From: Adiantum capillus-veneris
Taxonomy: Eukaryota > Streptophyta > Polypodiopsida > Polypodiales > Pteridaceae
Length of the DNA stretch: 64,000 bases
Direction of reading: 5' to 3'
NCBI GenBank assembly: GCA_014529385.2
Contig: CM043971.1
Coordinates: 60,346,709-60,410,708, forward strand
Below are positions 35,001 to 44,821 of the stretch, one piece after another. Both the position numbers and the translations under genes were made by a program. The notes below the pieces were generated by a model. That model was not told the origin of the DNA. It saw only the letters and a list, made by a program, of their open reading frames with translations, and made no database searches. Positions within the stretch are counted from its first letter, which is position 1. Every line of letters begins with the position of its first letter.

Positions 35001-36169
35001 GCAATCCTGACAGTACCTGTGCTCGAAGCATCATAGTCATGAAACCATGACCTATGAGGCGTAACGTGAAAAGAAGCACCACTGTCAATGACCCAATCCA
35101 TAGGCATACTACGCTCATGAGTGAGAAGAAAAGCGTCATCAAAATAGGATGCAAGCAACACATCACCAAGCTCTTCACTAGTAGCACTAGTCGGAGCACA
35201 TACATGGTCATCTTGAGAGCTACACTCTCCCTGTGTTGCATTTAACTCCTCAATCTTGACATTGGATTTAGGCTTGTCCTTAGCATCATGGTCTTTCTTC
35301 TTACCATCTCCATTTTCCCTTTTCCACTTGTAGCAATCCTTTTTGAAATGGCCTTTTCTACCACAATGAAAACATTCCACATCCTTTTTACTTGTGCCTG
35401 CACGGGACTTGCTTCTAGATTTACCCCTATTGGACTTATACTTGTCCATAGTCCTGCCTCTGACAACCATTGCACTAGAAGACTTACTACCTGCATTATT
35501 CTTTCGATTAATCTCTTCCGTGAGAAGACTAGACTCCACATTAGTACTTGTCAACTCATCTGCAGGAACCGAGTTACTTATGGCTGTCCTAAATGTGTCC
35601 CATGACTCAGGCAACGTGACAAGTAAAAACATAGCTTTTACATTGTCCTCAAACGTAATTTTCTGCGTAGCAAGTTGGCTGAAAATTGTATTGAACTCAT
35701 TCAAATGCGCATTCATGGAAGCACCTTCCTCCATTCGCAAATCAATAAGCTTTTTAATCCAATACACCATAGAAGCAGCCGAATGCTTATCATACATATC
35801 GCAAATCCGCTGCCATAGCTCATAAGCTCCACCCTGTGCATCTTTCACATTGTAATAAACAGACTTTGAAAGGGAAAGCCTAATGGTAGACCTGCACATC
35901 TCATCCAACTCCTCCCAATCATCCCTCTCCATGTTCTCTGGCTTAACTCCCTGCAACTTTAGAGGTCGAATCTGTTTTTTCTGCACCAAGACATCCCAAA
36001 TCTGATCTTTCCAATATGAGAAATTAGCACCATCCAATTTCTCAATATTGAAAACTGTGTCCTCTTTAGTGCCCATTACAACAAGAATGCAACAATGAGA
36101 AACCTGTAACCAACCAACAAACTGCCACAACAAAGTAGTGTTGCAAATCTGACAACACCTGCTGCTCAA
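32030..36169 (-). CDS. Copia gag-pol polyprotein, 1,379 codons, intact frame
   Basis: One open frame encodes the whole polyprotein. Residue 32 (MGTKEDTVFN, codon at 36074-36076) is the likelier start, since gag proteins begin so and the first 31 residues are Cys-rich and atypical. Gag is residues 32-270 with FNIEKLDGANFSYWK and the zinc knuckle CFHCGRKGHFKKDC. Protease: DWVIDSGASFHVTP. Pre-integrase: LWHQRLGHMSLKGL. Integrase: HSDVCGPM and LHTDNGGEF, then QNGVAKRMNRT; the third catalytic acid, 35 residues after the second Asp, is Lys at residue 652 (codon 34214-34216). RT: WVYKIK...KARLVAKGFKQQ, MDVKTAFLHPDL and the catalytic YVDDM. RNase H: GYTDSDYAGSVDSRKSTSG, ALSTTEAEYMA, KTKHIEVRYHFIRE. 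Apart from Lys 652 and YVDDMLIARK (usually AGK) it looks functional. It should make all proteins, but integration in cis should fail. Confidence 0.97.
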   Translation of the reverse strand: MSSRCCQICNTTLLWQFVGWLQVSHCCILVVMGTKEDTVFNIEKLDGANFSYWKDQIWDVLVQKKQIRPLKLQGVKPENMERDDWEELDEMCRSTIRLSLSKSVYYNVKDAQGGAYELWQRICDMYDKHSAASMVYWIKKLIDLRMEEGASMNAHLNEFNTIFSQLATQKITFEDNVKAMFLLVTLPESWDTFRTAISNSVPADELTSTNVESSLLTEEINRKNNAGSKSSSAMVVRGRTMDKYKSNRGKSRSKSRAGTSKKDVECFHCGRKGHFKKDCYKWKRENGDGKKKDHDAKDKPKSNVKIEELNATQGECSSQDDHVCAPTSATSEELGDVLLASYFDDAFLLTHERSMPMDWVIDSGASFHVTPHRSWFHDYDASSTGTVRIADGRSMQIHGIGDIHLAMPNSTTFVLQRVRHVPALAKSLISVGQLDSLGFNVSFGDGGWKLTKGSLVLVKGAKRNTLYSLCVASVADHIVGITEQPPASLWHQRLGHMSLKGLKLLARADYIPVSDFGGFEFCEHCLYDRHARSSHKKSVPHRSLEKLALVHSDVCGPMPNASLGGAMYFVTFIDDASRKVWAYPIRKKDMVFDIFKQWLALVENQSGCKLKCLHTDNGGEFMSHAFTTLCVEKGIRRELSAPYTPPQNGVAKRMNRTIQEKVRSMLSMAGLSNGFWAEAVATSVHLINRSPSVPLGFKVPEEVWTGLPPSYGHLRVFGCEAYVHVPKAKRSKLDPKSKRCIFLGYGSSGEMGYRLWDPIDRKIVRSHDVVFHEDSMYRASPRTVEVRRVIFEEDGHRYDGPMAARGQPIDPQVGDQPLLGDHVDVGQPDAPPAQSLRRSERRARQPQRFVPSMDYVLLTDCGESSCYDEAMSSVDKLKWEQAMQSEIDSLIQNETWELTPLPKGKKALPCKWVYKIKLCSMDAKPRYKARLVAKGFKQQKGIDFDEIFSPVVKMSTLRMLFALVATEDMELKQMDVKTAFLHPDLHEDLYMEQPSGFVIHGSKKMVCRLLKTLYGLKQSSREWYRKFDAFMSSLGYVRSYEDPCLYTRKAADGSLIVLVLYVDDMLIARKCISDVDALKHRLHETFSMKDLGDASHILGMRITRDRSGKMLSLSQKEYIDRVLERFHMKGGKAISTPLPPYVKLSHDDCPQTDLETTEMSQIPYASAVGSLMYAMVATRPDLAHAVGVVSRYMFNPGKRHWDAVRGILRYLRGTSELSLCYGEKDMYVCGYTDSDYAGSVDSRKSTSGYVFTVTSGPVSWASHLQPCVALSTTEAEYMAATEAAKEAVWLSRLVGDLGIAGDAPILHCDSQSAIALARNLVFHAKTKHIEVRYHFIREVLEDKRIELVKVHTEDNPADLLTKSLPSQRFAHCRSLMGMA

Positions 36170-37243
36170 TCAAAGAGCAAACGCACAGAGTATAAATCAG
36201 CCCATAATATGGTCAAAAAAAGTACGTAGAAATCCACAAACAAATGCATAAACCCGTGACACCTGTAACTCAACCGGCCTAGGCAAACCGTGCCACAAAA
36301 TGCATCAACAATGAGCTGCCATAGAGGCATAAACATACTGCATGTCTGAATAACCACAATAGAGACATAAGCTGACCAAGCTTACACAAATCCGTGAGCA
36401 TAAATGGATCCAAGTGAGCATATAACCAATGCACAAGCTCAACGAAGTCCAATCTCTACTGTCAACCAAGTACCTGTCCGTACTCAAACCGCAACACTGC
36501 AAGCAAGAGCAAACCCGCTCTATGTATAAGTGAACCAAATCTCCACAATATCATGCATAAAGAGTGTCTGTCAAACTGCCATATCCACATCCATCAACAT
36601 ACATAGATGATGTAAACCTGTAGCTTAAGAACACGCATAAACAGACTGCCCAGAAGAGTAGAAGCTCCCACTCAAACCACAACCATATACATGGCTGTCC
36701 CATAGTCAAAATACATGTTTTGTAACCACAGAAGAAACCTGTATCCAAAGCTCCTTGTAACTTGTAACCTGTACCCGTACCTGTACCTGTACCTGCACCT
36801 GTACCTGTACCTGTAGTCGAAGAAGACAATGTCGCCAAACTCCCACTCTATCTGTGTGTATGAGGCCACTCCAAGAAGAGACTACACACTCTCAAATGAG
36901 CTGTGGGCTCACGTAAGTGGAAGACACTACAACAATGGCACCTGTAATGGCTATGGAAGCTCTGGCAACAGAAAACTACCAAAGAGAGCTGAAAAACGCA
37001 GCTCCTAGTCTGTAGCTCGGATGGGATTTCTAATGGCACGAATGGCTCCGAAAGGGGGGTTAAAGCCCAGGACGCCTGCTGAAAATACTCGCGGAGTGCT
37101 GAACCTTCCAATGCCAAGCTCAGAAAAACCTTCTGCTCTTTAGAAATGCGCGCGTGCGCGAAACCGAAAAACGGCAATGAAACAGCAGCAAGTTTCAACA
37201 CACTCTACAATGATGATGAAGCTCTCAATGCTCTCACTACCAA

Positions 37244-37256
37244 GCTCTGATACCAC
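37244..37256 (-). promoter_or_regulatory. Primer binding site, initiator tRNA-Met
   Basis: Minus strand tggtatcagagct, complementary to the 3' end of initiator tRNA-Met, one base inside the 5' LTR. It is the usual primer of plant copia elements. Confidence 0.9.
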
Positions 37257-37257
37257 T

Positions 37258-37444
37258 TGTTGGGATCGGAGAGCACACACACAGAGAGCCAACACGAAGA
37301 AGGAGATAGACACAGTGTGTGGCGGGGCGGTACTCACACTACAATGTGTAGTTATGAGTATAGTTATTATGAATGAGTAAATGAATGGCTGTACATGGGC
37401 GGCTGAACAACGGGCAGCCGGGCACATGGGCCTTTAACCCAACA
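37258..37444 (-). repeat. 5' LTR of the copia element
   Basis: 187 bp. On the minus strand it precedes the primer site at 37244-37256. This LTR carries the promoter. No canonical TATA box is obvious; the best candidate on the minus strand is in the attcataataactatactc stretch. Confidence 0.95.
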
Positions 37445-37582
37445 CTCCCACCACCCTCGTTGTCGACACCCCCATCGCTTCCACCCCGCTATTGCCTACA
37501 TGCTTGCAGCGGAGAACCTCCCTACTAGACAATCATGCATTTGTGGAGGTCCATGTCCTACCACGTGTATGGATTTGGGGGG

Positions 37583-37666
<84 letters not shown>
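37445..37666. other. Short unassigned flank and GA microsatellite
   Basis: 37445-37580 continues the sequence interrupted by the copia element; joined to 31620-31779 it would keep an open Ser/Pro-rich frame ending near 37526. The ga run spans 37582-37666. Confidence 0.5.
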
Positions 37667-37669
<3 letters not shown>

Positions 37670-38617
37670 AGTTCAACCCTTTCATTTTCCTCAATTTCAA
37701 CCTTTCCCTTTTCCAACTCAAGTATTGAGCCCATTTTTCGATTTAATCCCAGCAGGTACCCCTTACTTTGGTGGAGAAGTTTGTGTTCTTGTAGGACCCC
37801 CACGGTTCGGACCGTATGGGCACTGGAAATAGTTATGGGCAAGGGCTGGGGACTATCCAAAGGCATGACGACCCTTTTTTCTCAAATACGTTCGCTTGTC
37901 ATCCATGTCAACTCAGGACCGTGAGTGCCATTTTTAGGCGCATAGTGTGCAAAGGACCTAAGTCTCGAGGCTAGAATAACCTTAAGATAGATCTGTATGC
38001 CTTTCTCTCTTCTCCTATGAGCCCTGTCCTGCCCAACACCTACAGGAGCTACAATGGCTCACGTGCTGCAAAATTTCCCGTCACATGAATTTCTTGGAGG
38101 GGCTACAACGTTTGGTCGTTGTGCTGCAAGTGATGTAATATTAAGTCGGATTTGCAACACATTTAGTGCACAAGCGGCAATTGACTATACTCGATGGAGG
38201 ATCGTGACTTTTCACTTACATTATCGAGGAACAGGAATGCTTTTACAATGCGAAGGCTAGGCGGGATGGGGCTCTATGAGGCATGTTTTTTTAGCATGCC
38301 AATAAGGGTCCTTGAAAGGAGGGGGCTACCCTAACTTTGATGTGTAAGCACCCTAGCTTGTTGTAGTTACATCATTTATTGCATAATGAAAATGGACCCC
38401 CGCATGTTAACTCCTTCCATGATCCCATTGTTGTAGGGTTAGGGAGGATATAGCAAAGAGGTATTCATGTTATAGAGTACACTGTTAAACAAAACAAAAC
38501 TAAATGTACGAGACCCCAATTTTGGATTCATTAGTTTTGAGGGAATCCAAGGAGATACCTTTGCTCAAAGGGACTAAAGTAAAAGCTAAATGTTTTAGAG
38601 CCAAGTGGAAGAAGGAG

Positions 38618-38706
38618 AAGAAGAGAGTTTTAACATCGTAGGAAACTGTGCAAGAGACCTTAAAGATCTAGCCGATGAGGAGAGTTGAACTCAAGAGCCG
38701 TTATGA
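38618..38706 (-). repeat. Lone fragment of the tRNA-like short repeat
   Basis: It shares gagttttaac(a/g)tcgtaggaaact, agagaccttaaagatctagcc and gttgaactcaagag with the units inside the CACTA element (23161-23895), but only the box B half is present. A dispersed copy outside the CACTA supports a mobile short-repeat family. Confidence 0.7.
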
Positions 38707-38930
38707 GAGAGAGACATCTGCATTGTTGTCAGGAAAAGACGGGCCATGCGTTAGGAGAAGTGCACAGACGCGCTGATACGCATTGCATTGCCTCAGCTTA
38801 TCGCCATTGAGACGGGTGTGCAAACAATGAGGGGAAGGGGGCAATGGCTTCCAGGATCAGCGAGCGGGCGAAGGTGGTGAACGACGAAGGAGCTGGGCCG
38901 AGCATGCAGAAGCAGGGCTGCAGGCGGGCG

Positions 38931-38963
38931 GGGGGGGGGGGGGGGGGGTGGGGGGGGGGGGGG
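38931..38963. repeat. Poly-G tract
   Basis: About 33 bases of G with a single T at 38949. It could form a quadruplex structure and is prone to sequencing length errors. Confidence 0.9.
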
Positions 38964-39344
38964 AAGTTGGTGTGCAAGCGGGGCTCTCAGGACAGCGATG
39001 GCGAAGCACGTTAGGACAGCGATGCCGACGGAAGAGAGAGGAGAGAGAGACATGCAATTTTACTTTTGGGGACGGAGGGAGGAAGGTATCTCACTAGATT
39101 CGGTTTAAAAGGGCTCTAGACCCAGTAGGTGTGCATACAAGGTTGCACATTATATAGGGCATCAAGTGTGTAAAACAATGCATATGGATCTATGAACTCC
39201 ACAATCAACTTCTTAGAAAGTGCGTCGACCTTTCTTTATAGGAAACTAAATTGGCTTCACCACCACTTCACTTGTCCTCATACATGGTAAATTACCACAT
39301 AGGCTCTAAGTACACTAGCAGAGATACACACCAATAAGTATAAT

Positions 39345-39430
39345 TGTAAGGTCATGGGCCAGTGTGAAGTCTAGCTCAAGGGTTGCCTATATAATGTCAT
39401 ATGACTGGGTGGAGAGCTAAGGTTTCATTG
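39345..39430 (+). mobile_element. Solo LTR piece of the gypsy A/B family
   Basis: TGTAAGGTCATGGGCC at 39345, then ggttgcctatataatg and tggagagctaag, matches the LTR of gypsy B read on its own strand (aaggctaggggcc, ggttgcctatataatgg, gtggagagctaag). No polypurine tract or coding sequence precedes it, so it is a solo or truncated LTR. The shared tatataa is the likely LTR TATA box. Confidence 0.65.
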
Positions 39431-39692
39431 CTCTATGCTTTAAAGTGGTAACATAGCTATTTGTATATGGAGGGAGGGTGAGGTCTTTGCATGCTCATGT
39501 TGTGGAGAACCGTATAGACCTCGTGGTGCAAAGCATGCACATCTCGTAGTGCAAAGTGTGGGCAAGGCCCCTTGGCCATGGATAAGGAAATAGGCGACCT
39601 GCACAAAAATGCGATCAGGTGTCCTCAATGGGTTTGTGTTGCCATAGGGGAGACTTCTCATTCCTATACCACCATGCGTCGAGCCTTGTAGT

Positions 39693-39693
<1 letters not shown>

Positions 39694-39738
<45 letters not shown>
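39694..39738. repeat. CT microsatellite
   Basis: An uninterrupted ct run of about 45 bases. Confidence 0.95.
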
Positions 39739-39742
<4 letters not shown>

Positions 39743-41119
39743 GCTCTGCTCAACGCTTTCCCTTCATGCGTGGGCGCCCAATCCTTGCCAAGGTGAAGAG
39801 ATTGATCATCGAAACCAATTAAGGGAGCTTGAGAATTGAACGTTGCAAAGTACTCCGAGAGGTTTTCCAAAAATATTTTTGAATCTTCCCAATCTCCAAC
39901 AGGTAGTAAATTTGCTGCATAATCAACAACCTTTGAAGATTTTTTTTGAATTGTGATACAATTTATCCGCCAGCTATTTTGGACCGTTTCCACAAACTTT
40001 TGATTCTTAGAAACCTTAAGGACCTTCTTAAGTTCGCAATTATTTCCCACATTTGGATGAGTTTCCTAATTATCTGGTTAGGACATGTTATTTGGTGGTT
40101 TTTTAAAGTCGTGATTGACATCGAAGGTAGTTTCAACAAATTGTTTTGACTATTTGGCACGGTCAATTGCCATCTAGTGTTGCAATTGCTCTTTTACTTT
40201 TTACTAGTGCAAGGTGCAAAGACAGTGGAGATGCAAGGGCAAGGTAGTCGCACCCGCGCGTAGACATAGAGCAACCTATTGAGCACGAAGGCTCATGCAA
40301 AGGGGTGTGCATGTGCGATCCAAAAGGGAGCCTTGGGGGGTGCGGGGGGAATCTTTCCAATATGTAGAGGCTAACCAACCATTTTTGACACCTATTAAAG
40401 CAAGAAACAATCAGATCTGTTAGTGTCCTTAATGGCCTCATGTGTGAAGAGATTTATTTTCACGTTATTCTAGTCTTGATACTTAGGTTCTTTACACACT
40501 ATGCGCCCAAAAACAGTGCTCACATTTGTGAGTTGACATGGACGGCAAGCGTAAAGAAATTTAAGTGACCCCTTGTTTTTACAATTCCCACGTGATGTTT
40601 TCACCTGATTTTAAAAGGAAAATGTCACGGCCAATAGTTTGTAATATAAGGGGGTACTACCCACCCAAGTATGGCACACAGGTTCGTTAGTTGAGGTGGA
40701 TGTTAAATGGAATGTCTCCCTTAAATACATAGGGATGCCAAAGCTTTGAATGATCCTCAACTTTTGCCCAAAATGCTAGGTGATGCCCAAATGGCTTGAA
40801 CCGTAGACGCCTCTATTAATGACAATTTTAACCAATAAGCCACTTGATGTGTAAGCACCGCACCCCACATCTCACTTCATCCGGTGGGTGTGTGCAGTGC
40901 CTTAGCTGCATTCGTTCCGTCCATAGCAATTTGGGCATACCAGCGGTTTTTCTGGCACTTCCGAATGAGCGGGTCGGTGAAAACGAGCGGTTTCTGGGAC
41001 GCGCAAAAAAGAAAAGCCATTTAAAATCGAAGAATCGTCAAAAGTACAGGATTTTGCAATATTAATGATTTTTGACCAGAAACTCTTTGACAGAAAAGGC
41101 TGCCCTATTGCTACTTTCT

Positions 41120-41172
41120 ACATACATGCATGCATACATACACATCCTACGTGTATATGCATGTATGTATAT
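41120..41172. repeat. Imperfect inverted repeat (hairpin) of TACATGCA words
   Basis: acatacatgcat...atacaca faces gtgtatatgcatgtatgt across a short loop (tcctac). It could fold into an AT-rich hairpin. No element termini are attached. Confidence 0.55.
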
Positions 41173-42318
41173 AGCTTTGGGCTTCCTCCTTTGGATCTGT
41201 CTCCATTACCTCTGCATCATCCACTCCAGGTATTTTCGTACCCCTTTTAATTATATATCTGTAGCGCCTAGAGGTTGTCAATCTTCGTGCGTGTGTTTGA
41301 GTGTGTGGGAGGAGGGGAGGTGTGTGTGTGTGTATGAAACTGTGTGTTTCTTTGTGCTTTGCTGTCCAAAAAAGAACTTTTTTCTTTCATTTCCTGCAGA
41401 TTGTCTGTTTTATCTCCTGTTCTTGTATAGTTGATTTAAGGAAATTCAATTCGTGTATGCGTATATTCGCATTTATGGAGGGTGTATGGGCGAGGGTCGC
41501 TGGATGCTTTTGTCTTTTAAGCAGCATAAGTGATGCAAAACGGTTGTTTGATCGCTGAGACCATTCGGATGTAAAGATGGAGATGGGAAGATGATTATGT
41601 ATTCTTCAAGTGCTCTTAGTGTTTTTCCATTCACTAGATTGTGATTTACATGCACTGATCAGCAAGAGTAGCGGTGCCCAAGTTTGATCGAAAGTTTGGG
41701 AGGCGTATACTGTCTTGGAGTCACTTTTTGTAATGTACAGTGAAAGCAAATTCATGATGCTTCCTTTGGAGTGTCATTTATAGCAATTTTACTTCCAAGG
41801 ACATCATCACGACAAGAGAACAGAGGGAAGAGCATTTATAAAAGTTTACTTAAAGCTACACTGCTACCATGTACAAGAAGTCCAAGGTTGAATGCTGGTT
41901 GCTGTATCCTTATCTGCCAAAAATTTGCAAAAGTGTCTGGTGAGGGACTTTGGCGTGTCATGCATTGCATAGCTTCCCTACTCTTCTTCACATTCTCATT
42001 ATCCTGATCCTATGATGGGATGGTTGATAGGCCAACTTGCTTTAGAAGTTCAAGTGTCAAAATAACACAGTATTATGTTCACCTTGCAGATGCTTTTCCT
42101 CCTGCTTACATGCTTCTTATCACACGTGCATTAGCCCTTGGTTGTGCGTTGGCCATATGAACATATGTCGCACAGGGATTTCAGGCACACTTAGCGGTTG
42201 CATTGGCGCTTTGCCCTTCTCGGGCCTATTTTGGACATTTTATTGTGTTATTTTTGGTTGTGGTTTTTGAGAGAGAGATTTGTCTAACCTTACCTTGGCT
42301 CAATATATATGTGGCCTA

Positions 42319-42616
42319 GGGGGCTCTTTGTTCTTGGTCTTGTATCACTCCTTACTTTAAATAAGTGGTATGGACACACTTTGCAGAGCATCTAGACGCA
42401 GAGTCTGAGAGTGAAACCCTAACCACTCTCTTGTACTTTGAACTGATTAACACATAAAGAAATACCGAAAGGGGCGCCAATCTTTAGGGCCAATATCTCT
42501 AGGCACGGAACTCTGCCGGGCCAGTGCAAATCTATTGTGAATTGTGAACTGTTTTGAAGTGGTTATTTGGTGCTGTCGTGATTGATTCTTGACTAGGAGT
42601 GTCAAAGTCTGTTACA
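42319..42616 (+). mobile_element. 5' LTR (alignable R-U5 part) of chromovirus D
   Basis: From about ggggctct at 42317, and strongly from actttaaataagtgg at 42355, it aligns to the 3' LTR (52740-53016) with the shared blocks cgcagagt, gtgaaaccctaaccactctc, aggggcgccaatcttt and gttgtgaactgtt-type sequence, ending gtctgttaca. Upstream the two LTRs diverge strongly, so the left boundary (perhaps tgtcaaaa at 42053) is uncertain. A TATA-like caatatatat lies at 42301. Confidence 0.7.
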
Positions 42617-42617
42617 G

Positions 42618-42629
42618 TGGTATCAAAGC
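42618..42629 (+). promoter_or_regulatory. Primer binding site of chromovirus D
   Basis: tggtatcaaagc, one mismatch from the tRNA-Met site tggtatcagagc, one base after the LTR end. Confidence 0.85.
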
Positions 42630-42686
42630 ACGGCCGATTTCTCTTCTACGGGAAATTAGATCCCAATTTTTTTTTCCGTGGCACCT

Positions 42687-44165
42687 ATGGCTTCGCGCAA
42701 GGATCAGTCGACTCCCTTTGCATCCGAAGATGCGGGCAGGGATCACAACGAAGATTCTGGCAGAGAGTATGGCCCGCCTCGGTCTACTCAGGCGGAGCAA
42801 CGAGAGATAAGCATCGTTAATTGATTGGCGATGCAACGAAGATGATGCTCAGTTTTACGAAGGATCCGAAATTGGCAAAATATATGAGCGAGACTTCTTT
42901 TCAAGAAGTGCATGCGCAGTGGCAGAAAACTACACGACCACCCCCGAAACCCGCTCTCAAGAAACCTTCTAATCACAAGAAATATTCACAGAAGGAATTA
43001 GAAGAGGTGGTTGATGCACGGATTGCTCAGCTTTTTGACGCATAGAAGAAAGCTAAAAAGTACGGCAAAAAGCAGAAGAAAGGCACCGACTTCCCGGGTT
43101 ATTTGGGTCGTCAGTCGACATTTGACAAAGCAAAGAAACAAAAGAAGTGTGTTTGGTTTGAAGAAGTACCTAGTTCTTCTTCTTCTGACAGTTCTTCTAG
43201 CTCTTCAGATTCGAGCGAAGAAGACAGAAAAGGCAAAAAGCGAAGCAAGAAACAACGCTTAGGAAAGGGCGAGAAAAAGGCAAAGAAGTCTAAAATTTGC
43301 CCAGTGAGTGACAGTTCTACAGAGGACTCGTCTACAAACAGTTCAGACTCCGATGACGGAAAATTTTATGTGAACAAGAAGAATTTTTATAAAGCCAATC
43401 AGTATGACTTTCTGGAAGATAAAAGCAAGAAAGTCCGAGAGTTTAAGGAAGGTGGACAGATTTGACACTTTTTCAGGATACAAAGATGCTTCGAAGGCTT
43501 TGTCTTTTATACAGCAGTTTGACATCGCTTTCGCGGGAGGACGCTACTCAAAGCACTCCAAGATCCAGAGAGCTGCCTCTTACTTTAAGGAGAATGCTCG
43601 AACTTGGTGGTCGACGCTTCTTTTTAACAAGACTACGCCAGTTAAATGGCTGAAATTTAAGAAGCTTTTTATTTCTTCTTGGTTGATGCAAGAGTATGAA
43701 CGCGATATACGAGCTGCTTGGAACCATCCGAAGATGACCAAGAGAGATACAATGGATGCTTACTGTGAGAGATTCTGGAGCTCTTTTCTACTGTCCTCTT
43801 CATTCAAGAAGATCTCGTTCAAAGAACAGATTGAGCGGTTCACCTTGGGTCTATCTACAGAGATCCGAGATCACTGCTTGGAACAGAAGTCAACTTCTAT
43901 TCAAGAGTTGATGAGTCATGCGAAGCGGGGCTGTGCCATTCACTCTGGCAGTCTGACTTACCCTACCGATGAGGTCATGACACAATGAGCCGAACAGACT
44001 TCTGGGAATGAAAGTAGAAAGAGAAAGAGCAACCTAGAGAAGAAGGATGCACCCCCAAGCTTACTCCTCAGGAGAGAGCTTGCTTCATTATAGAGGGGAA
44101 GTGCTTTGGATGCAGGGAGCATGGACATATCTCCGCGAAGTGCCCTAAAAAGGCACAGAAAGAAC
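42687..44165 (+). pseudogene. Chromovirus D gag (broken)
   Basis: The start ATG at 42687 gives MASRKDQSTPFASEDAGRDH and stays open about 45 codons, then changes frame near 42825. A Lys/Ser/Asp/Glu-rich linker follows (43103-43465; SSSSDSSEEDRKGKKRSKK), then the retrotransposon gag core at 43404-43988 (DTFSGYKDASKALSFIQQFD, ARTWWSTLLF, WNHPKMTKRDTMDAYCERFW), then the knuckle CFGCREHGHISAKC near 44100-44145. The core is 194 codons unbroken. Stops at 43043 and 43463 and frame changes separate the blocks. The polar low-complexity linker before the core is unusual. Confidence 0.85.
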
Positions 44166-44197
44166 AAAATGATAAGGACGACGACAGGCTTGAGAGT

Positions 44198-44821
44198 TTG
44201 AGAGCAGCTGAGGAACGTGGCAGAAAAGGCAAGATGAAAATAGGACTGGTACTAGATTATGTGGGTACCGATCCCAACACCATGGACGAGAGTACAGAAC
44301 TTTGCCGAGCTTGGGGCAAAGTGAAAGACCAAGAGGCGCTGATCTTCTTTGATGGAGGAGTCAAAGCCAACTTCATTTCACTTGAATTGGCGGCGCCGCT
44401 CGAGATCACTCCCGATCGATGGGATCACTTGCGGAGGTAGTTCTAGCGGCGCCCGACAGGGACGTAGCCATTACACCTGTCATTGGCACTCTTAGGGATT
44501 CCCTGGTACCACAAGAATAACTGCGTGGTCGATTATCGGGCGAGGAAAGCGACATTGACTACAGAGAAGGGCAGAACCATTGTACTTGATATTAAACTGA
44601 AGGGCGAGTTTGTCCCTATTGTATCGGCTTCGGCCATTTCTAAATTAATGAAATCCAGTCTGTTTGTTTACTCGATCTTTATGAAAGAATTGAGCAATAA
44701 GGATAGGACAAATATGTCTAAACTTGATAAAGAACGCCAAGATTTTCTCCCAGTTGCTTCTCAGAGGGCCTACCAGGCGAGTTACCACTTGCTCGTCCGG
44801 AAGATCATACCATTGATCTGA
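44198..44821 (+). pseudogene. Chromovirus D protease region (broken)
   Basis: QEALIFFDGGVKANFISLEL carries the aspartic-protease site, which should read D-S/T-G but is D-G-G (near 44350). After a frame change near 44440 comes GIPWYHKNNCVVDYRARKAT and LDIKLKGEFVPIVSASAISK, the familiar block between protease and RT in this group. It continues directly into RT. Confidence 0.75.

Larger units (their letters stand above)
31780..37444 (-). mobile_element. Young, nearly intact Ty1/copia element, 5,665 bp
   Basis: LTRs at 31780-31974 and 37258-37444 differ by two substitutions and one 8-bp unit (cagccggg present once more on the left). Ends are TGTTGGG...CCCAACA. Flanks are ctcct and ctccc, a 5-bp target duplication with one mismatch. 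The minus-strand primer site tggtatcagagct (37244-37256) matches initiator tRNA-Met, and the purine tract agtgggagat lies at 31975-31984. One 1,379-codon frame fills the inside. Near-identical LTRs imply a recent insertion. The one obvious defect is the integrase catalytic Glu. Confidence 0.97.
37667..42318. other. No confident gene; mixed intergenic sequence
   Basis: None of the frames here resembles a known protein and none is long. The best candidate is minus strand 39775-40050 (KIFLENLSEYFATFNSQAPL), which runs into a microsatellite and has no recognisable motif. The stretch also holds a short-repeat fragment, a solo LTR piece, poly-G and CT runs and a hairpin, all listed separately. A T-rich region at 41065-41420 with splice-like sites could be a decayed gene start but cannot be supported. 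Confidence 0.5.

Noticed and set aside
37492-37866. Frames of Arg-Glu or Ser-Leu repeats
   Set aside because: They are the GA microsatellite read in different frames.
38793-39057. Proline-rich frames on the minus strand
   Set aside because: They are produced by the poly-G tract and lack any domain or start context.
39664-40050. 128-codon minus-strand frame
   Set aside because: It runs into a CT microsatellite and has no recognisable motif; kept only as a remark in the intergenic entry.
41065-41558. Possible first exons with splice-like sites
   Set aside because: Hydrophobic, compositionally biased text, no recognisable protein and no consistent exon chain.
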